A stretch of DNA of 64,000 nt from assembly GCF_014218255.1 (NCBI RefSeq), contig NZ_AP021872.1:496001-560000 (forward strand), in the 5' to 3' direction. The translations under genes and the position numbers were made by a program. Shown one piece after another: positions 18,232 to 27,547 of the stretch; position 1 is the first letter of the stretch; each line of letters begins with the position of its first letter. Below the pieces are notes generated by a model. That model did not search any database. It had not been told where the DNA came from and was given only the letters and a program-made list of their open reading frames with translations. The stretch comes from Mycoavidus sp. B2-EB (GTDB taxonomy: Bacteria; Pseudomonadota; Gammaproteobacteria; Burkholderiales; Burkholderiaceae).

Positions 18232-19467
18232 TTAGCGATAGATATAGCGTCGTGACCATGGCAGTGTTTGGGCTGGGCAGCCCGCTTTGCGGCAAATAAT
18301 TTGATAAATCGAAGTGTCATCATGCTCAAAAGCGTAGGCGCAGCCTGCCAGGTAAATACGCCAGATGCGGAATTTTTTCTCCTCGACTAAGGCTTTTACA
18401 GCGGGTGCCTGTTGTTCAAATCGTTCGCTCCAAATGGTCAGCGTGCGCGCATAATGGCGGCGTAGGTTTTCCACATCAAATGCGGTCAGGCCACCTTGTT
18501 GCATGGCACTCAGCACAAAACTTAAGTGCGGCAAATCTCCACCGGGAAACACATATTGATCGATAAATTGGTCACCGCCAAGCGAGCCTTCTCCCCTCTG
18601 CTGCGCGCTTGAAGTGATGCCATGGTTCAGGGCTATGCCGTTATCTTTTAACAGCGTTTGGATCTTTGTGAAATACGCGGGGAGATGCTTTCTGCCGACA
18701 TGCTCAAACATGCCGACACTGGTGATACGGTCAAATTGTCCATTTATCTCAGGGGTCAGATCACGGTAATCTTGTAGCTTGATCGTGATCTGCTGGCTCA
18801 GTCCGGCGGCTTGGACGCGTTCGGTGGCAAGTTCAAACTGGTTTTTTGAAAGCGTGATGCCAGTGCCTTGTGCGCCAAATTTCTGGGCCGCACGCAGCAG
18901 CAATGCGCCCCAGCCACAGCCAATATCGAGCAAAGTTTGGCCTGGTTTGAGCTCAATTTTAGTGAGGATATGATCGATTTTTTTTAATTGGGCGGTCGTC
19001 AGGTCTTCATCGCCGTTTTCAAAGTACGCACATGAGTAGACCAGATTGGGGTCTAGCCATAAACGGTAGAATTGATTTGAGACGTCGTAATGATATTGAA
19101 TGGCTTTTTTATCCGCGCTGCGGCTGTGTGCCAGTAAATGCGAAAAACTACGACGCATGCGCGCCTGTATGGAGCTCCTAGGAGTGGCTAAGGTCTGCCT
19201 GACAAAGGCATAGGAAATTTCAATTAAATCGTTTAATTTCCCTTCTACATCGATTTTGCCTTGGATATACGCTGCGCTAAGCTTGGCTAGATTGGGTTTA
19301 AGAAAATAGGGCAAAGCCCTAATGCCATGAATATGAAAAATAATCCGAGGCGTTGTGAAGTGGCCCAAATCGTATTGTTGTCCATTCCACAAGATCAGGC
19401 GTGCGCTGAGGTTGGCGTGTTCCCGTAGGTTGGCGGCCCACTGCGTTAACTTTTTCTCCCACCACAT
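18232..19467 (-). CDS. cfa: Cyclopropane-fatty-acyl-phospholipid synthase
   Basis: This enzyme methylenates unsaturated acyl chains of membrane phospholipids using S-adenosylmethionine. The ATG at 19467 has GAGGAG six bases upstream. The protein is 411 residues, with the family's N-terminal domain, then YHYDVSNQFYRLWLD and the SAM motif LLDIGCGWGALLLRAA near residue 190. The downstream GMFEHVG and the catalytic-pocket residues of CFA synthases follow. It is convergent with msrA and separated by only two bases. No regulator is adjacent. Confidence 0.92.
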   Translation of the reverse strand: MWWEKKLTQWAANLREHANLSARLILWNGQQYDLGHFTTPRIIFHIHGIRALPYFLKPNLAKLSAAYIQGKIDVEGKLNDLIEISYAFVRQTLATPRSSIQARMRRSFSHLLAHSRSADKKAIQYHYDVSNQFYRLWLDPNLVYSCAYFENGDEDLTTAQLKKIDHILTKIELKPGQTLLDIGCGWGALLLRAAQKFGAQGTGITLSKNQFELATERVQAAGLSQQITIKLQDYRDLTPEINGQFDRITSVGMFEHVGRKHLPAYFTKIQTLLKDNGIALNHGITSSAQQRGEGSLGGDQFIDQYVFPGGDLPHLSFVLSAMQQGGLTAFDVENLRRHYARTLTIWSERFEQQAPAVKALVEEKKFRIWRIYLAGCAYAFEHDDTSIYQIICRKAGCPAQTLPWSRRYIYR

Positions 19468-19591
19468 AGACACTCCTCTTTAACCTTTAAGTTAAGGATC
19501 TCGGCTAACCTATAGTTTAGGCGTGTCGAGAGAGCTCGCCAAGTGCTCCTCTAAAGAGCTGGCTCTTAGCTCTACGACTTTTAACCCGAAC

Positions 19592-19696
19592 TCAGGTTAT
19601 TAGAAGCACCCAATACTGCTACGAATAGTTGGGCTAGCCGGATTTCATCCATATGTGGAGGGGATCACTGGAATGGTCTGGGCGGCATAGTCAACA
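19592..19696 (-). pseudogene. Remnant of an IS21-family transposase gene (istA)
   Basis: On the minus strand, codons ending at 19652 read VDYAAQTIPVIPSTYG then stop. Just downstream in another frame they read DEIRLAQLFVAVLGASNN. IstA proteins contain these in that order: VDYAGQT with a catalytic Asp, and later AQ(L/V)FVAVLGASNYTYA. Here they are frameshifted and interrupted, so this is a decayed fragment. No istB or terminal repeats were recognised nearby. It lies between cfa and the F-box gene and records past IS insertion there. Confidence 0.6.
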
Positions 19697-19752
19697 CATT
19701 ACGCGCAATACTCCTCCCACAAGGCTTGGCCTTACCCTACGCCTAATTTTCA

Positions 19753-20556
19753 TTAAGCCCTATTGACAATGGCTTCTATATCTACTGAGTATTTATAATC
19801 ATCTGGCACTACTGGTGGGATGAGATGCTTTCTAAGTATGTCAACTAATCTTTCAACCGTAATAGGAACCCCCGGAAGCTCAACTGCGGCTAATTTATCT
19901 GTCTTCCCGTAGGCTTCAGCAATATCAAGCACATTATTCTCGTCAAATTTTTGATAAAGCTCCTCTCGGGTCAAAATATTTATAATTATTTCTCTATCTG
20001 CTTGATAGTGTATGGCTATTTCTAATAGATTTCTGCCATTTATTTTTTCAAGAAGATGCTCTCGATTAAAAATAGTTAAAGCTGCTTCTTTTCGAAATTT
20101 TCCTATTTGCGATAAATGGTCGCCGTCAAGAGAACTATTAATTTCTTGATGGTTAAAAACACTTTTTTCTATGTCTATTGCTAATTTTGGTCTAACGCTA
20201 CCCATTCCTATTAGCGATTCTAATCCTTCCTTTATGTCTTGTTGGTATTGTATTGGGTCATATTGTTTTAGTGACTCAATTCTACTGTATAGATAACCAG
20301 CCATATCAAGCGCTAACCCTATTGAATTTCTTGCCGCTAAATTTGTGATGAAAGTTATTTTTGCTCGATTTCCATCGCTAGTTTCACGATACTCAGGCTC
20401 CAAAAAGCGGTTCCAATAGTTAAGATCGTTTCCAATTTTTCGAAAATCCTTCGATACTTCAGAAAATTTATAACAACTATTTATGTCAAGTTTATTAAAA
20501 ATGTTTATCCAAAGTTCAGTTGGTAACACTGGGGCTAGGGGGCTGGTTATAACCAT
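19753..20556 (-). CDS. F-box domain protein, candidate eukaryote-directed effector
   Basis: The 267-residue product begins, after a short polar lead, with LPTELWINIFNKLDINSCYKFSEVSKDFRKI (residues about 11-41) and NYWNRFL, a clear F-box: Leu-Pro at the start and the spaced Leu/Val/Trp pattern. F-box proteins bind Skp1 and recruit targets to SCF ubiquitin ligases; bacteria have no SCF, so this implies action in a eukaryotic host. The C-terminal half (ENNVLDIAEAYGKTDKLAA) has ankyrin-like helix pairs that could bind targets. The gene is AT-rich compared with neighbours, which fits transfer. No secretion signal is recognisable. Host and target are unknown. Confidence 0.75.
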   Translation of the reverse strand: MVITSPLAPVLPTELWINIFNKLDINSCYKFSEVSKDFRKIGNDLNYWNRFLEPEYRETSDGNRAKITFITNLAARNSIGLALDMAGYLYSRIESLKQYDPIQYQQDIKEGLESLIGMGSVRPKLAIDIEKSVFNHQEINSSLDGDHLSQIGKFRKEAALTIFNREHLLEKINGRNLLEIAIHYQADREIIINILTREELYQKFDENNVLDIAEAYGKTDKLAAVELPGVPITVERLVDILRKHLIPPVVPDDYKYSVDIEAIVNRA

Positions 20557-21028
20557 GTTATCTTCTCAAATTTTGCTGAAAACTCAGCAGTTATAATGAT
20601 TGCGCTCATAGTCAAATAAACAAATATTAAAATAATTCTAACTTTGAGCAGTCTGGAACATCGCGAATATTAGAACATCTAGCTTAGAGGTTTTGATGAG
20701 CGGGAGTTTGGCTATTCTCTTCATTCACCTTACTCTTGTCGTAGCTTGGAAAACGCTGTACCGTTTTCAGGTAGGACTAGTATCTATATCAATTTCTCTT
20801 AAATCTCTGAGAGCTTTCAGAATTCTATAAATTAATCATTTTCATTTTAACAGAAACCCTGGTAAATTACAAAATCGCTTGTCTATTTTATATATAATCG
20901 CATTCAGCATAGGCGCTAGATACTAGAGAGACACCGATTTAATAGCGATGCCGACTCGACAACTAATGGGGATCCTGCATGAATAAGCAGGTTCCCTGAA
21001 GTCGCTTCCTGGTGTGTAATGAGATGGA
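20557..21028. other. 472-bp AT-rich intergenic region upstream of the F-box gene and downstream of pdxH
   Basis: No coding region is recognisable. A GAGAAG ribosome site and a small hairpin (GCTGA-AAAC-TCAGC, 20575-20588) lie just before the F-box start. A TTGACT/TATAAC pair on the minus strand at about 20600-20620 has poor spacing. A hairpin at 20969-20996 near the pdxH end (GGGA, CCTGC and their complements, one mismatch) may be a weak terminator without a T-run. Confidence 0.3.
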
Positions 21029-21679
21029 TCAGGGAGCGAGCCGCACCACTTGCCAGCCATGCTCAGAATTACGCTGATATTGAATCCGATCATGCAGGCG
21101 CGAAGGGCGGCCTTGCCAGAATTCGATGCGGTTGGGCTGCAGCCGATAGCCGCCCCAGTGAGGGGGGCGTGGCGCATGGTTTTTAAATTGCTCAGTGAAT
21201 TGCGCTAGATTGGCTTCAAGCGTTGCGCGATTTGGAATGACTGCACTTTGTTCAGAAGCCCAAGCACCAATCTTTGAGGCAAAAGGGCGCATGGCAAAGT
21301 AGGCATCGCTTTGTGCGGCATCGGTTTTTTCAACTCTACCTTCAATCCGTACTTGGCGCTCTAATTCAATCCAATGAAACAGTAGGCTCGCATACGGGTT
21401 TTGAGCCAGTTCATGACCTTTGCGGCTGACATAGTTGGTGAAAAAAACAAAGCCGCGCGGATCAAAATCTTTTAATAACACAATCCGCGCTGATGGGCGC
21501 AGGTCAGCGCCCACGGTGGCTAGGGTCATCGCATTCGGTTCTGGCACCTGAGCAGCGAGGGCTTGCTTAAACCAGTGCTCAAATTGACGCAGAGGGTCAG
21601 GTTCGAACTCAGTTTCATTTAATGAGCCGCTCGCATACTCTTTACGGAGGTGGGCAAGTTCAGATTCATTCATACTCAA
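21029..21679 (-). CDS. pdxH: Pyridoxamine 5'-phosphate oxidase
   Basis: PdxH oxidises pyridoxine and pyridoxamine 5'-phosphate to pyridoxal 5'-phosphate, with FMN as cofactor. The 216-residue protein shows the family motifs: [36 protein letters not shown] near residue 50, [29 protein letters not shown], and C-terminal [19 protein letters not shown] with the final RLHDR. All conserved FMN and PLP contact regions appear present. It lies downstream of glnS on the same strand, with a 26-bp gap. Confidence 0.95.
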   Translation of the reverse strand: MSMNESELAHLRKEYASGSLNETEFEPDPLRQFEHWFKQALAAQVPEPNAMTLATVGADLRPSARIVLLKDFDPRGFVFFTNYVSRKGHELAQNPYASLLFHWIELERQVRIEGRVEKTDAAQSDAYFAMRPFASKIGAWASEQSAVIPNRATLEANLAQFTEQFKNHAPRPPHWGGYRLQPNRIEFWQGRPSRLHDRIQYQRNSEHGWQVVRLAP

Positions 21680-21705
21680 TTTTAGCAGGCGATGCGCAAA
21701 ATGGC

Positions 21706-23397
21706 TTATTTACCCCAACTGTCTTTCAGGCTGACAATACGATTAAACACTGGTTGTTGTGGTTTCGAATCTGCGTAGTCGACGACAAAATAACCATGCC
21801 GCTCAAACTGTACACGCTCTTCAGGCTGCATGCTTTGCACTCCGGGTTCAAGGTAAGCGTGGACTCGTCGTTTGGCATTTGGATTGAGCACGGTTAAAAA
21901 ATCTCGTCCATTTGCATCCGGCTGCTCGGCGGTAAAGAGCCGGTCATAGAGACGTACCTCAGCCGCATAGGCATGGGCGGCGCTGACCCAGTGAATATTA
22001 CCTTTAACCTTGTAATTGTTTGAACCCTCAGTGCCGGATTTACTGTCTGGAAAATAATTGCAATGAACCGCTAGGAGATTGCCCGCGGCATCTTTTTCTA
22101 CACGGGTGCATTCCACCACAAAACCGTAGCGCAGCCGTACGCGATTACCCGGAAAGAGTCGGAAATAACCTTTGGGAGGCTGTTCGGCAAAATCTTCACG
22201 CTCAATCCATAATTCTTGGCTAAATGGGAATGAACGTACGCCGCGTTCTGGTTGATGGGGATGCAGCGGTGCATTGCATAATTCAGATTGATCTGCTGGA
22301 TAGTTATCAATAATCAATTTAAGCGGATCCAGTACGGCAATGGCGCGGGCGGCAAGGGGCTCTAGATCGTCACGTAGCGCTTGTTCAAGTACGCTCATAT
22401 CGATCCATGAGTCTGCTTTCGCGACCCCAATGCGCTCGCAAAACAAGCGTAGGCTATTCGGTGTGAAGCCGCGTCGGCGCAAACCCGCGAGGGTCGGTAG
22501 ACGCGGGTCATCCCAGCCTTCCACATGGCGCTCATTCACGAGCTGCAAAAGCTTGCGTTTGCTGGTCACCACATAATTTAAGTTAAGCCGCGCAAATTCA
22601 ATTTGGTGTGGTAACGGCGGTTTGAATACGCTAGCTTCAGCGAGGTGCGCCAAGATCCAATCATATAGCGGCCGATGATCTTCAAATTCAAGTGTGCAGA
22701 GCGAATGCGTGATGTTTTCAAGCGCATCCGAAATGCAATGCGTATAGTCGTACATTGGATAGATGCACCATGTATCGCCGGTCCGGTAATGATGTGCATA
22801 GCGAATCCGATACAACACGGGATCGCGTAGATTGAGATTGGGCGAAGCCATATCAATTTTGGCGCGTAACACGTGCGCGCCTTCGTCAAACTCTCCGGCG
22901 CGCATGCGTCGGAAAAGATCGAGGTTTTCCGACGTAGACCGCTCGCGATAGGGCGATGCCGTGCCGGGTGCGGTGAGTGTGCCGCGCAGCGCGCGCATGG
23001 CTTCGGAAGATTGGCTATCCACGTAAGCGTCGCCGCGTTCGATCAAAATTTCTGCGCAACGGTATAGCGTATCGTAATAGTCGCTCGCGTAATATAGGTG
23101 CTCAACGTTATCCTGGTGCCAAGAAAATCCAAGCCAGCGTACCGCGTCAATGATGGATTGAACGTATTCAAGGCTTTCTTTCTCTGGGTTTGTGTCGTCA
23201 AAGCGCAAATGGCAAACGCCGCCGTAATCGCGCGCGATGCCAAAATTTAAGCAGATGCTTTTGGCATGACCGATATGTAAATAACCGTTAGGCTCAGGCG
23301 GAAAACGTGTGACTACTCGGCCTTGTTGTTTGTTTGAGCGCTGATCATGGTCGATCGTGGCGCGAATGAAATTAGCAGGGGTAGGGCTGGTACTCAT
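21706..23397 (-). CDS. glnS: Glutaminyl-tRNA synthetase
   Basis: GlnRS charges tRNA-Gln with glutamine. This class I synthetase has the HIGH signature in [16 protein letters not shown] near residue 35 and a KMSKS-equivalent VTSKRKL near residue 270. Length, 563 residues, matches bacterial GlnRS. The C-terminal anticodon-binding beta barrels contain the family stretches [17 protein letters not shown] and VKGNIHWV. The sequence looks intact. It is the first gene of the glnS-pdxH pair. Confidence 0.95.
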   Translation of the reverse strand: MSTSPTPANFIRATIDHDQRSNKQQGRVVTRFPPEPNGYLHIGHAKSICLNFGIARDYGGVCHLRFDDTNPEKESLEYVQSIIDAVRWLGFSWHQDNVEHLYYASDYYDTLYRCAEILIERGDAYVDSQSSEAMRALRGTLTAPGTASPYRERSTSENLDLFRRMRAGEFDEGAHVLRAKIDMASPNLNLRDPVLYRIRYAHHYRTGDTWCIYPMYDYTHCISDALENITHSLCTLEFEDHRPLYDWILAHLAEASVFKPPLPHQIEFARLNLNYVVTSKRKLLQLVNERHVEGWDDPRLPTLAGLRRRGFTPNSLRLFCERIGVAKADSWIDMSVLEQALRDDLEPLAARAIAVLDPLKLIIDNYPADQSELCNAPLHPHQPERGVRSFPFSQELWIEREDFAEQPPKGYFRLFPGNRVRLRYGFVVECTRVEKDAAGNLLAVHCNYFPDSKSGTEGSNNYKVKGNIHWVSAAHAYAAEVRLYDRLFTAEQPDANGRDFLTVLNPNAKRRVHAYLEPGVQSMQPEERVQFERHGYFVVDYADSKPQQPVFNRIVSLKDSWGK

Positions 23398-23493
23398 GTT
23401 TAAGCGAGCTCGTTTGAGAAGCGCAAATCAAAGACAAGCATTCTAACTCATTGAGGCGGCGTGGCAGAGGGGGCTGAAAATAGAAAAATATAA

Positions 23494-23521
23494 TTGACAT
23501 ATATCGAATAACAATTACAAT
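23494..23521 (+). promoter_or_regulatory. Sigma-70-type promoter of the NACHT protein gene
   Basis: TTGACA at 23494-23499 is separated by 16 bp from TACAAT at 23516-23521, about 125 bases before the NACHT start. It is the best sigma-70 match seen in the window and lies in an otherwise gene-free 248-bp gap. The gene therefore probably has its own promoter. Confidence 0.55.
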
Positions 23522-23645
23522 TCAGTGGGCTCGAAGAAGCCGTAAAAAGAAAGCAGTGATTGGATAGCGGCGCTAGTCTCTATCTGGGTTTAGAAGTTTT
23601 CCAAGAATTAGAATTTCGTTTGAAACCGGAGAGGGGGGCTGTATC

Positions 23646-26600
23646 ATGGCGGTAGACATTTTTGCGTTGCGTGGGGGCGTTCAACAAGCCAAAAGTTTAA
23701 GCGGCTCCTGCCAAACTAAAGGTTCGAGTAGCTCACTCTTAACTGGGAATTCGAATGGCTCGGTCCAAACTGGGAGTTTGCATAGCTCCTTGGGATTGCG
23801 TGTGACGGGTGCTCGGTCGGCACCTATGCTTGAAAAATGTTATGAAGAGGGTAAATCTTGTTTAGATCAGGCTAGAGTTTGCCTAAAACAGGCGCATCAT
23901 CATTCTCAAACACAAGAACAAGAAGAAAAATATTTGGTTACGGCGGAGAAATTTTTTACTCAAGCCAAAGAAAAATTCAAGATAGTCTATAAAAAAACCG
24001 AACCCTATGATTATTTGGTGGCGAGACAAAGAGTTGTATTGGGAAATTTGTTGGCTCAAACTTATCTCGAAAGAGGGGATGTTTTTAAAGAGCTTGACTT
24101 AACGGAAAGGGCGCGTGCAAGTTATAAAAAAGCTTTAACTTATTTACATCATAACGCGAAAGACGAAGCAGAAAAAAGGCTGAATGGTTTACCGCCTAAA
24201 CCGTCTCTGCTATCGAAGATTGTGCCTAAATGGGTTGTATCGAGAGCTCAAGGCTCAGAGCAAAATAAAATCGCTCATCAACATATTTTAAAATCTTTGT
24301 TGGTGTGTACGCCGGCGATGTCTCGCAGCCTGACTTCATCTATAGTGCAGAGCGATATTTCTTTCTTTGAGCGCAATCCGCTCGCGCTGCAATTGGGGCC
24401 GTGGCCGGTCGGCAAGGTAGGGTTTGCTGATATTGCGAATACACGATATCTAGCCCACTATCTGCAGCAGCCTAATTTGCCTGATGAGCAGCGAGTACTA
24501 TTGCGTCAATTAGCGTTTGAAGTGCTTGAGGTTTTTGGAACTAAAATTAAAAGTCCTGAGCAAATCCAAGAAATTATCCCTTTAGCTACGATCCCAGATA
24601 AAGAACTTTATAAACAGCTGATTAATATCCTGGCGCAAGGACTCAATCCGGGAGACTTCTCTGTGCTTAATTTGCCTTTGGTGAAAGGTTTGACAGCGAT
24701 ATTGCAAGATTGCCCAACCGCGCTCTTAATAAGAGAGAAAGGTCTTGATCGGGGAATCAGCAAGAATGGTATTGAGCCGGGGTCTTTGATGCCGCTCCTA
24801 GATGTATTAGAAAGGTGCTTAGAAGCCGCGTGTAAAGGGAGAAGTAACGAGAATCTAAAAGAACTGCTAAAAGCTATTACGCAATTATTTGATGTGATAG
24901 GGCGCACCAGCACGCCGGACTTCAGTCTCGATGATCATAAGGGGTTACTTGCTACTCTGAGTATGCTGATTGGACGTGAAGACACCGCATTAGCTTACCA
25001 AGCTTCCTGTGCATATCAGGCCTGTGCGCAGATTCTAAGTGTCCGGAGCATTTGGCAAAATGCATTAAGTCCTTTGTATGAGGTAGGCGGCGGCATGGTC
25101 TGCTTGAGCGGCGCAGTGGTGGGCTTCGAAGTAGAAAAACTTATCGAGGCGGGTAAACATTTTTATAGTGCTTGGACAGATACTCAGGTGATCCGCCATG
25201 ATTCATGGTATCAGGCGCTATGGTTTGCAGATGTGTTTTTGCAGACAAATAAATTAGTCGAATTTGAACATTTTGTGCGGAATAGCTCTGATAATCAAAA
25301 TAAAAATTTTTTATTGGGTTTGTGTCAGCGTTTAGAGCAACTCGTTGTTAAACACCGGGATCTTAAAACCCGGCAGAGCGCATTCTGGTTTTTACAAAGT
25401 TTGTATCAAGACAATGAAGTGTGGGGCGGGCATAGCGAGGTGAAAGCAAGTGCGCTCGAAGCTATACAACGAGTGCAGAAGTTTCCAGTTGGAAGCCGGC
25501 ACAGGTTTAGGTTTGAGGCAAGCGACTTTATCGAACCAAAACCTTTGAGCCAAGAATTACTGACGCACGCTGTCAACCGACTGCATCTGCCACGGCGGCA
25601 ACAAAAACTGGCGAATTTTGCGGCGACAATAGTCATCAATAATTCACTGGGCACTCAAATTCAGGAGCTCAAAAGCGTGCGCTTGGAGTATCTTGAAGGC
25701 GCTAGAAAAAAAGAGTATATCGCGCCGCGAGGAATGAATTTAACGAGTGTGTCAGAGCCCTCGGAGTCGTTAGAATCTTTCGATCTGGATCAGAAAGTGG
25801 AGCAATTTTTTGTTTCAGAGCAGAAAACTTTGCTTTTATTGGGCGCAGCGGGTTCGGGTAAAACGGAGTTTAGTCAGCACCTGGAACGCCAGCTATGGCG
25901 GCAATACCATGCATCAACCGAGTTCAGTGGCGAGCCTATTCCTGTATTGATTCCATTTTCGCCACAAAAGATTTATGCCGAAAATTTAATCTCTCATTTT
26001 TTCCAAGAGCGGGGTTTTTCGCTGCAGCAAATTGAAATGTTGCGCAAAACCCGACACTTTGTTTTTATCTTGGATGGTTATGACAAAGTTCGCAGAGGGA
26101 ATGAGGGTTTTTTCGAAAGAAATAGATTGGATGAGTGGCATGCCAAATTTGTGATTACGAGTCGCCCTGAGTATTTAGAGGCGGGCGATGAAGGGCAATT
26201 CCATACCCCAGGCAAAGCAGAATTATTGCAAATAGGCCAATTGGCGCCGTTCTCCGATGGAGAAATTAATCTCTATATAAAGAAATATGGAGCGGATTTA
26301 AAAGGTGCCAAGCGGGATGTGGCGGCTTACGAAGAGGCCTTAGACAAATTTGATCTAAAATTTCTGAAGCGGACCCCCTTCATCCTTAAGACGCTATTAG
26401 AAACCATAACGATGCTTGACAAACAAGCAGCATCATTAACCCAAGCTAGAATATACGAAGAATTCATGACGCACTGGTTTGCTTACCACCATGCTCGGTT
26501 AGAAAATGAAAAGGAGCCGGCAGAATTTATTCAACAGGGGATTCAGTTTAGCCAAAAAATAGCCTTGGAAATGTGCCAAGACAATCAAGACAATCAAAGT

Positions 26601-27350
26601 CGCTGGAGGTTAAGTAATGAGGACGCAATCGAAGAGCATCTGTCGTGCTACCCGGCGCCTCTAATCCGCCAATACGCTTGCCAAGCTCAAGACGCTTTGC
26701 CGATTCCTCGCTATCAATTTATCGATCCATCATTACAAGCCTATTTAGTTGCTCGTGCGCTCTCTGCTGATATGCAGCAGCCAATACGGAAGAGCGCTTC
26801 ACTGAATCAGGTGTCGCTGGCGGGAGAGCCGGCTGTGTTGGCTTTTCTGACGGAGTCAGAAAAACACAAGAGTGACTTCGAGGAGAAATGTTTTGCATGG
26901 ATTAAAAATGCGCAGCTAGATCATGAATATCAGCTTGGCGCGCAAAATGCGTCGGCGCTTTTAGTTAACGCGGGGGTGCCGCTGGATAGAAAAAAATCCA
27001 GTGAGATCAAGGAGGCGCCGCGGAAAAATATAAGTCAGAGCTTATCTTTTATTCAATTTGAAGGGATGGATTTAGGGAAGTTATTATTGCCAGCGTGTAG
27101 AAATCCCTCATTTACTCTAGACGTAGGTGTCGGGAATATGGTGAACCGAGTTGAGTGGATGGGGGGGCGCTATTCATCAGATAGCATCGATAGGCAGCAT
27201 CCGTGGGGACACAAGAAATCTCTATCTTGGCGGCTTTCATTCGGCCCAGACATGATGAGTGCAGTATTCGGAGGCAACGCGCTTGATTCAGGCGAGAAAC
27301 GCAGAAGTAACGTTTCTGAGTTATGGCCAAGGTTGCAGATTTCCGCCTAA
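23646..27350 (+). CDS. Large NACHT-domain STAND NTPase with N-terminal helical repeats
   Basis: The ATG follows a GAGAGG ribosome site. The 1234-residue product starts with a Ser/Gly-rich stretch (residues 1-55). A helical, TPR-like region follows at about 60-180 (repeated A/L/Y-rich helices such as LDLTERARASYKKALTYL), then a long alpha-helical region. A NACHT ATPase follows: Walker A LLLGAAGSGKTEF near 735, Walker B FVFILDGYDKV near 808 and sensor-like KFVITSRPEYL near 838. STAND proteins act as switch NTPases, in bacteria often in immunity. The terminal 100 residues contain no recognisable WD40 or pentapeptide repeats and may be truncated. Function here, defence or host interaction, is open. 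Confidence 0.8.
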   Translation: MAVDIFALRGGVQQAKSLSGSCQTKGSSSSLLTGNSNGSVQTGSLHSSLGLRVTGARSAPMLEKCYEEGKSCLDQARVCLKQAHHHSQTQEQEEKYLVTAEKFFTQAKEKFKIVYKKTEPYDYLVARQRVVLGNLLAQTYLERGDVFKELDLTERARASYKKALTYLHHNAKDEAEKRLNGLPPKPSLLSKIVPKWVVSRAQGSEQNKIAHQHILKSLLVCTPAMSRSLTSSIVQSDISFFERNPLALQLGPWPVGKVGFADIANTRYLAHYLQQPNLPDEQRVLLRQLAFEVLEVFGTKIKSPEQIQEIIPLATIPDKELYKQLINILAQGLNPGDFSVLNLPLVKGLTAILQDCPTALLIREKGLDRGISKNGIEPGSLMPLLDVLERCLEAACKGRSNENLKELLKAITQLFDVIGRTSTPDFSLDDHKGLLATLSMLIGREDTALAYQASCAYQACAQILSVRSIWQNALSPLYEVGGGMVCLSGAVVGFEVEKLIEAGKHFYSAWTDTQVIRHDSWYQALWFADVFLQTNKLVEFEHFVRNSSDNQNKNFLLGLCQRLEQLVVKHRDLKTRQSAFWFLQSLYQDNEVWGGHSEVKASALEAIQRVQKFPVGSRHRFRFEASDFIEPKPLSQELLTHAVNRLHLPRRQQKLANFAATIVINNSLGTQIQELKSVRLEYLEGARKKEYIAPRGMNLTSVSEPSESLESFDLDQKVEQFFVSEQKTLLLLGAAGSGKTEFSQHLERQLWRQYHASTEFSGEPIPVLIPFSPQKIYAENLISHFFQERGFSLQQIEMLRKTRHFVFILDGYDKVRRGNEGFFERNRLDEWHAKFVITSRPEYLEAGDEGQFHTPGKAELLQIGQLAPFSDGEINLYIKKYGADLKGAKRDVAAYEEALDKFDLKFLKRTPFILKTLLETITMLDKQAASLTQARIYEEFMTHWFAYHHARLENEKEPAEFIQQGIQFSQKIALEMCQDNQDNQSRWRLSNEDAIEEHLSCYPAPLIRQYACQAQDALPIPRYQFIDPSLQAYLVARALSADMQQPIRKSASLNQVSLAGEPAVLAFLTESEKHKSDFEEKCFAWIKNAQLDHEYQLGAQNASALLVNAGVPLDRKKSSEIKEAPRKNISQSLSFIQFEGMDLGKLLLPACRNPSFTLDVGVGNMVNRVEWMGGRYSSDSIDRQHPWGHKKSLSWRLSFGPDMMSAVFGGNALDSGEKRRSNVSELWPRLQISA

Positions 27351-27547
27351 TACATTTGGATTAAACGCTCATAGCGTCAGCATTGAAATGATCATTAAAG
27401 ATTGAATCAACCGATACGCAGTTAAATTTCTCGTGCGGGTGGGTATCTATCAGAGAAAGGCTGTCTTTCAACGAGGCGTATCTTGATTGAGCGGGCGAGC
27501 CCTTACAATATAGGCCTGCCCGTTCGGGTTTTTGCTATACTCCCCGC

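Noticed and set aside
20640-20710. Minus-strand stretch KLPLIKTSKLDV resembling part of IstB
   Set aside because: Too short, and located upstream rather than downstream of the istA scar, so it does not fit IS21 gene order.
20969-20996. Hairpin after pdxH as a strong terminator
   Set aside because: The stem has a mismatch and no T-run follows on the minus strand, so it is noted only as weak.
27500-27520. GCCCGTTCGGGTTTTT stretch before kdsD as a terminator
   Set aside because: The possible stem is only three to four bases with a very short loop.
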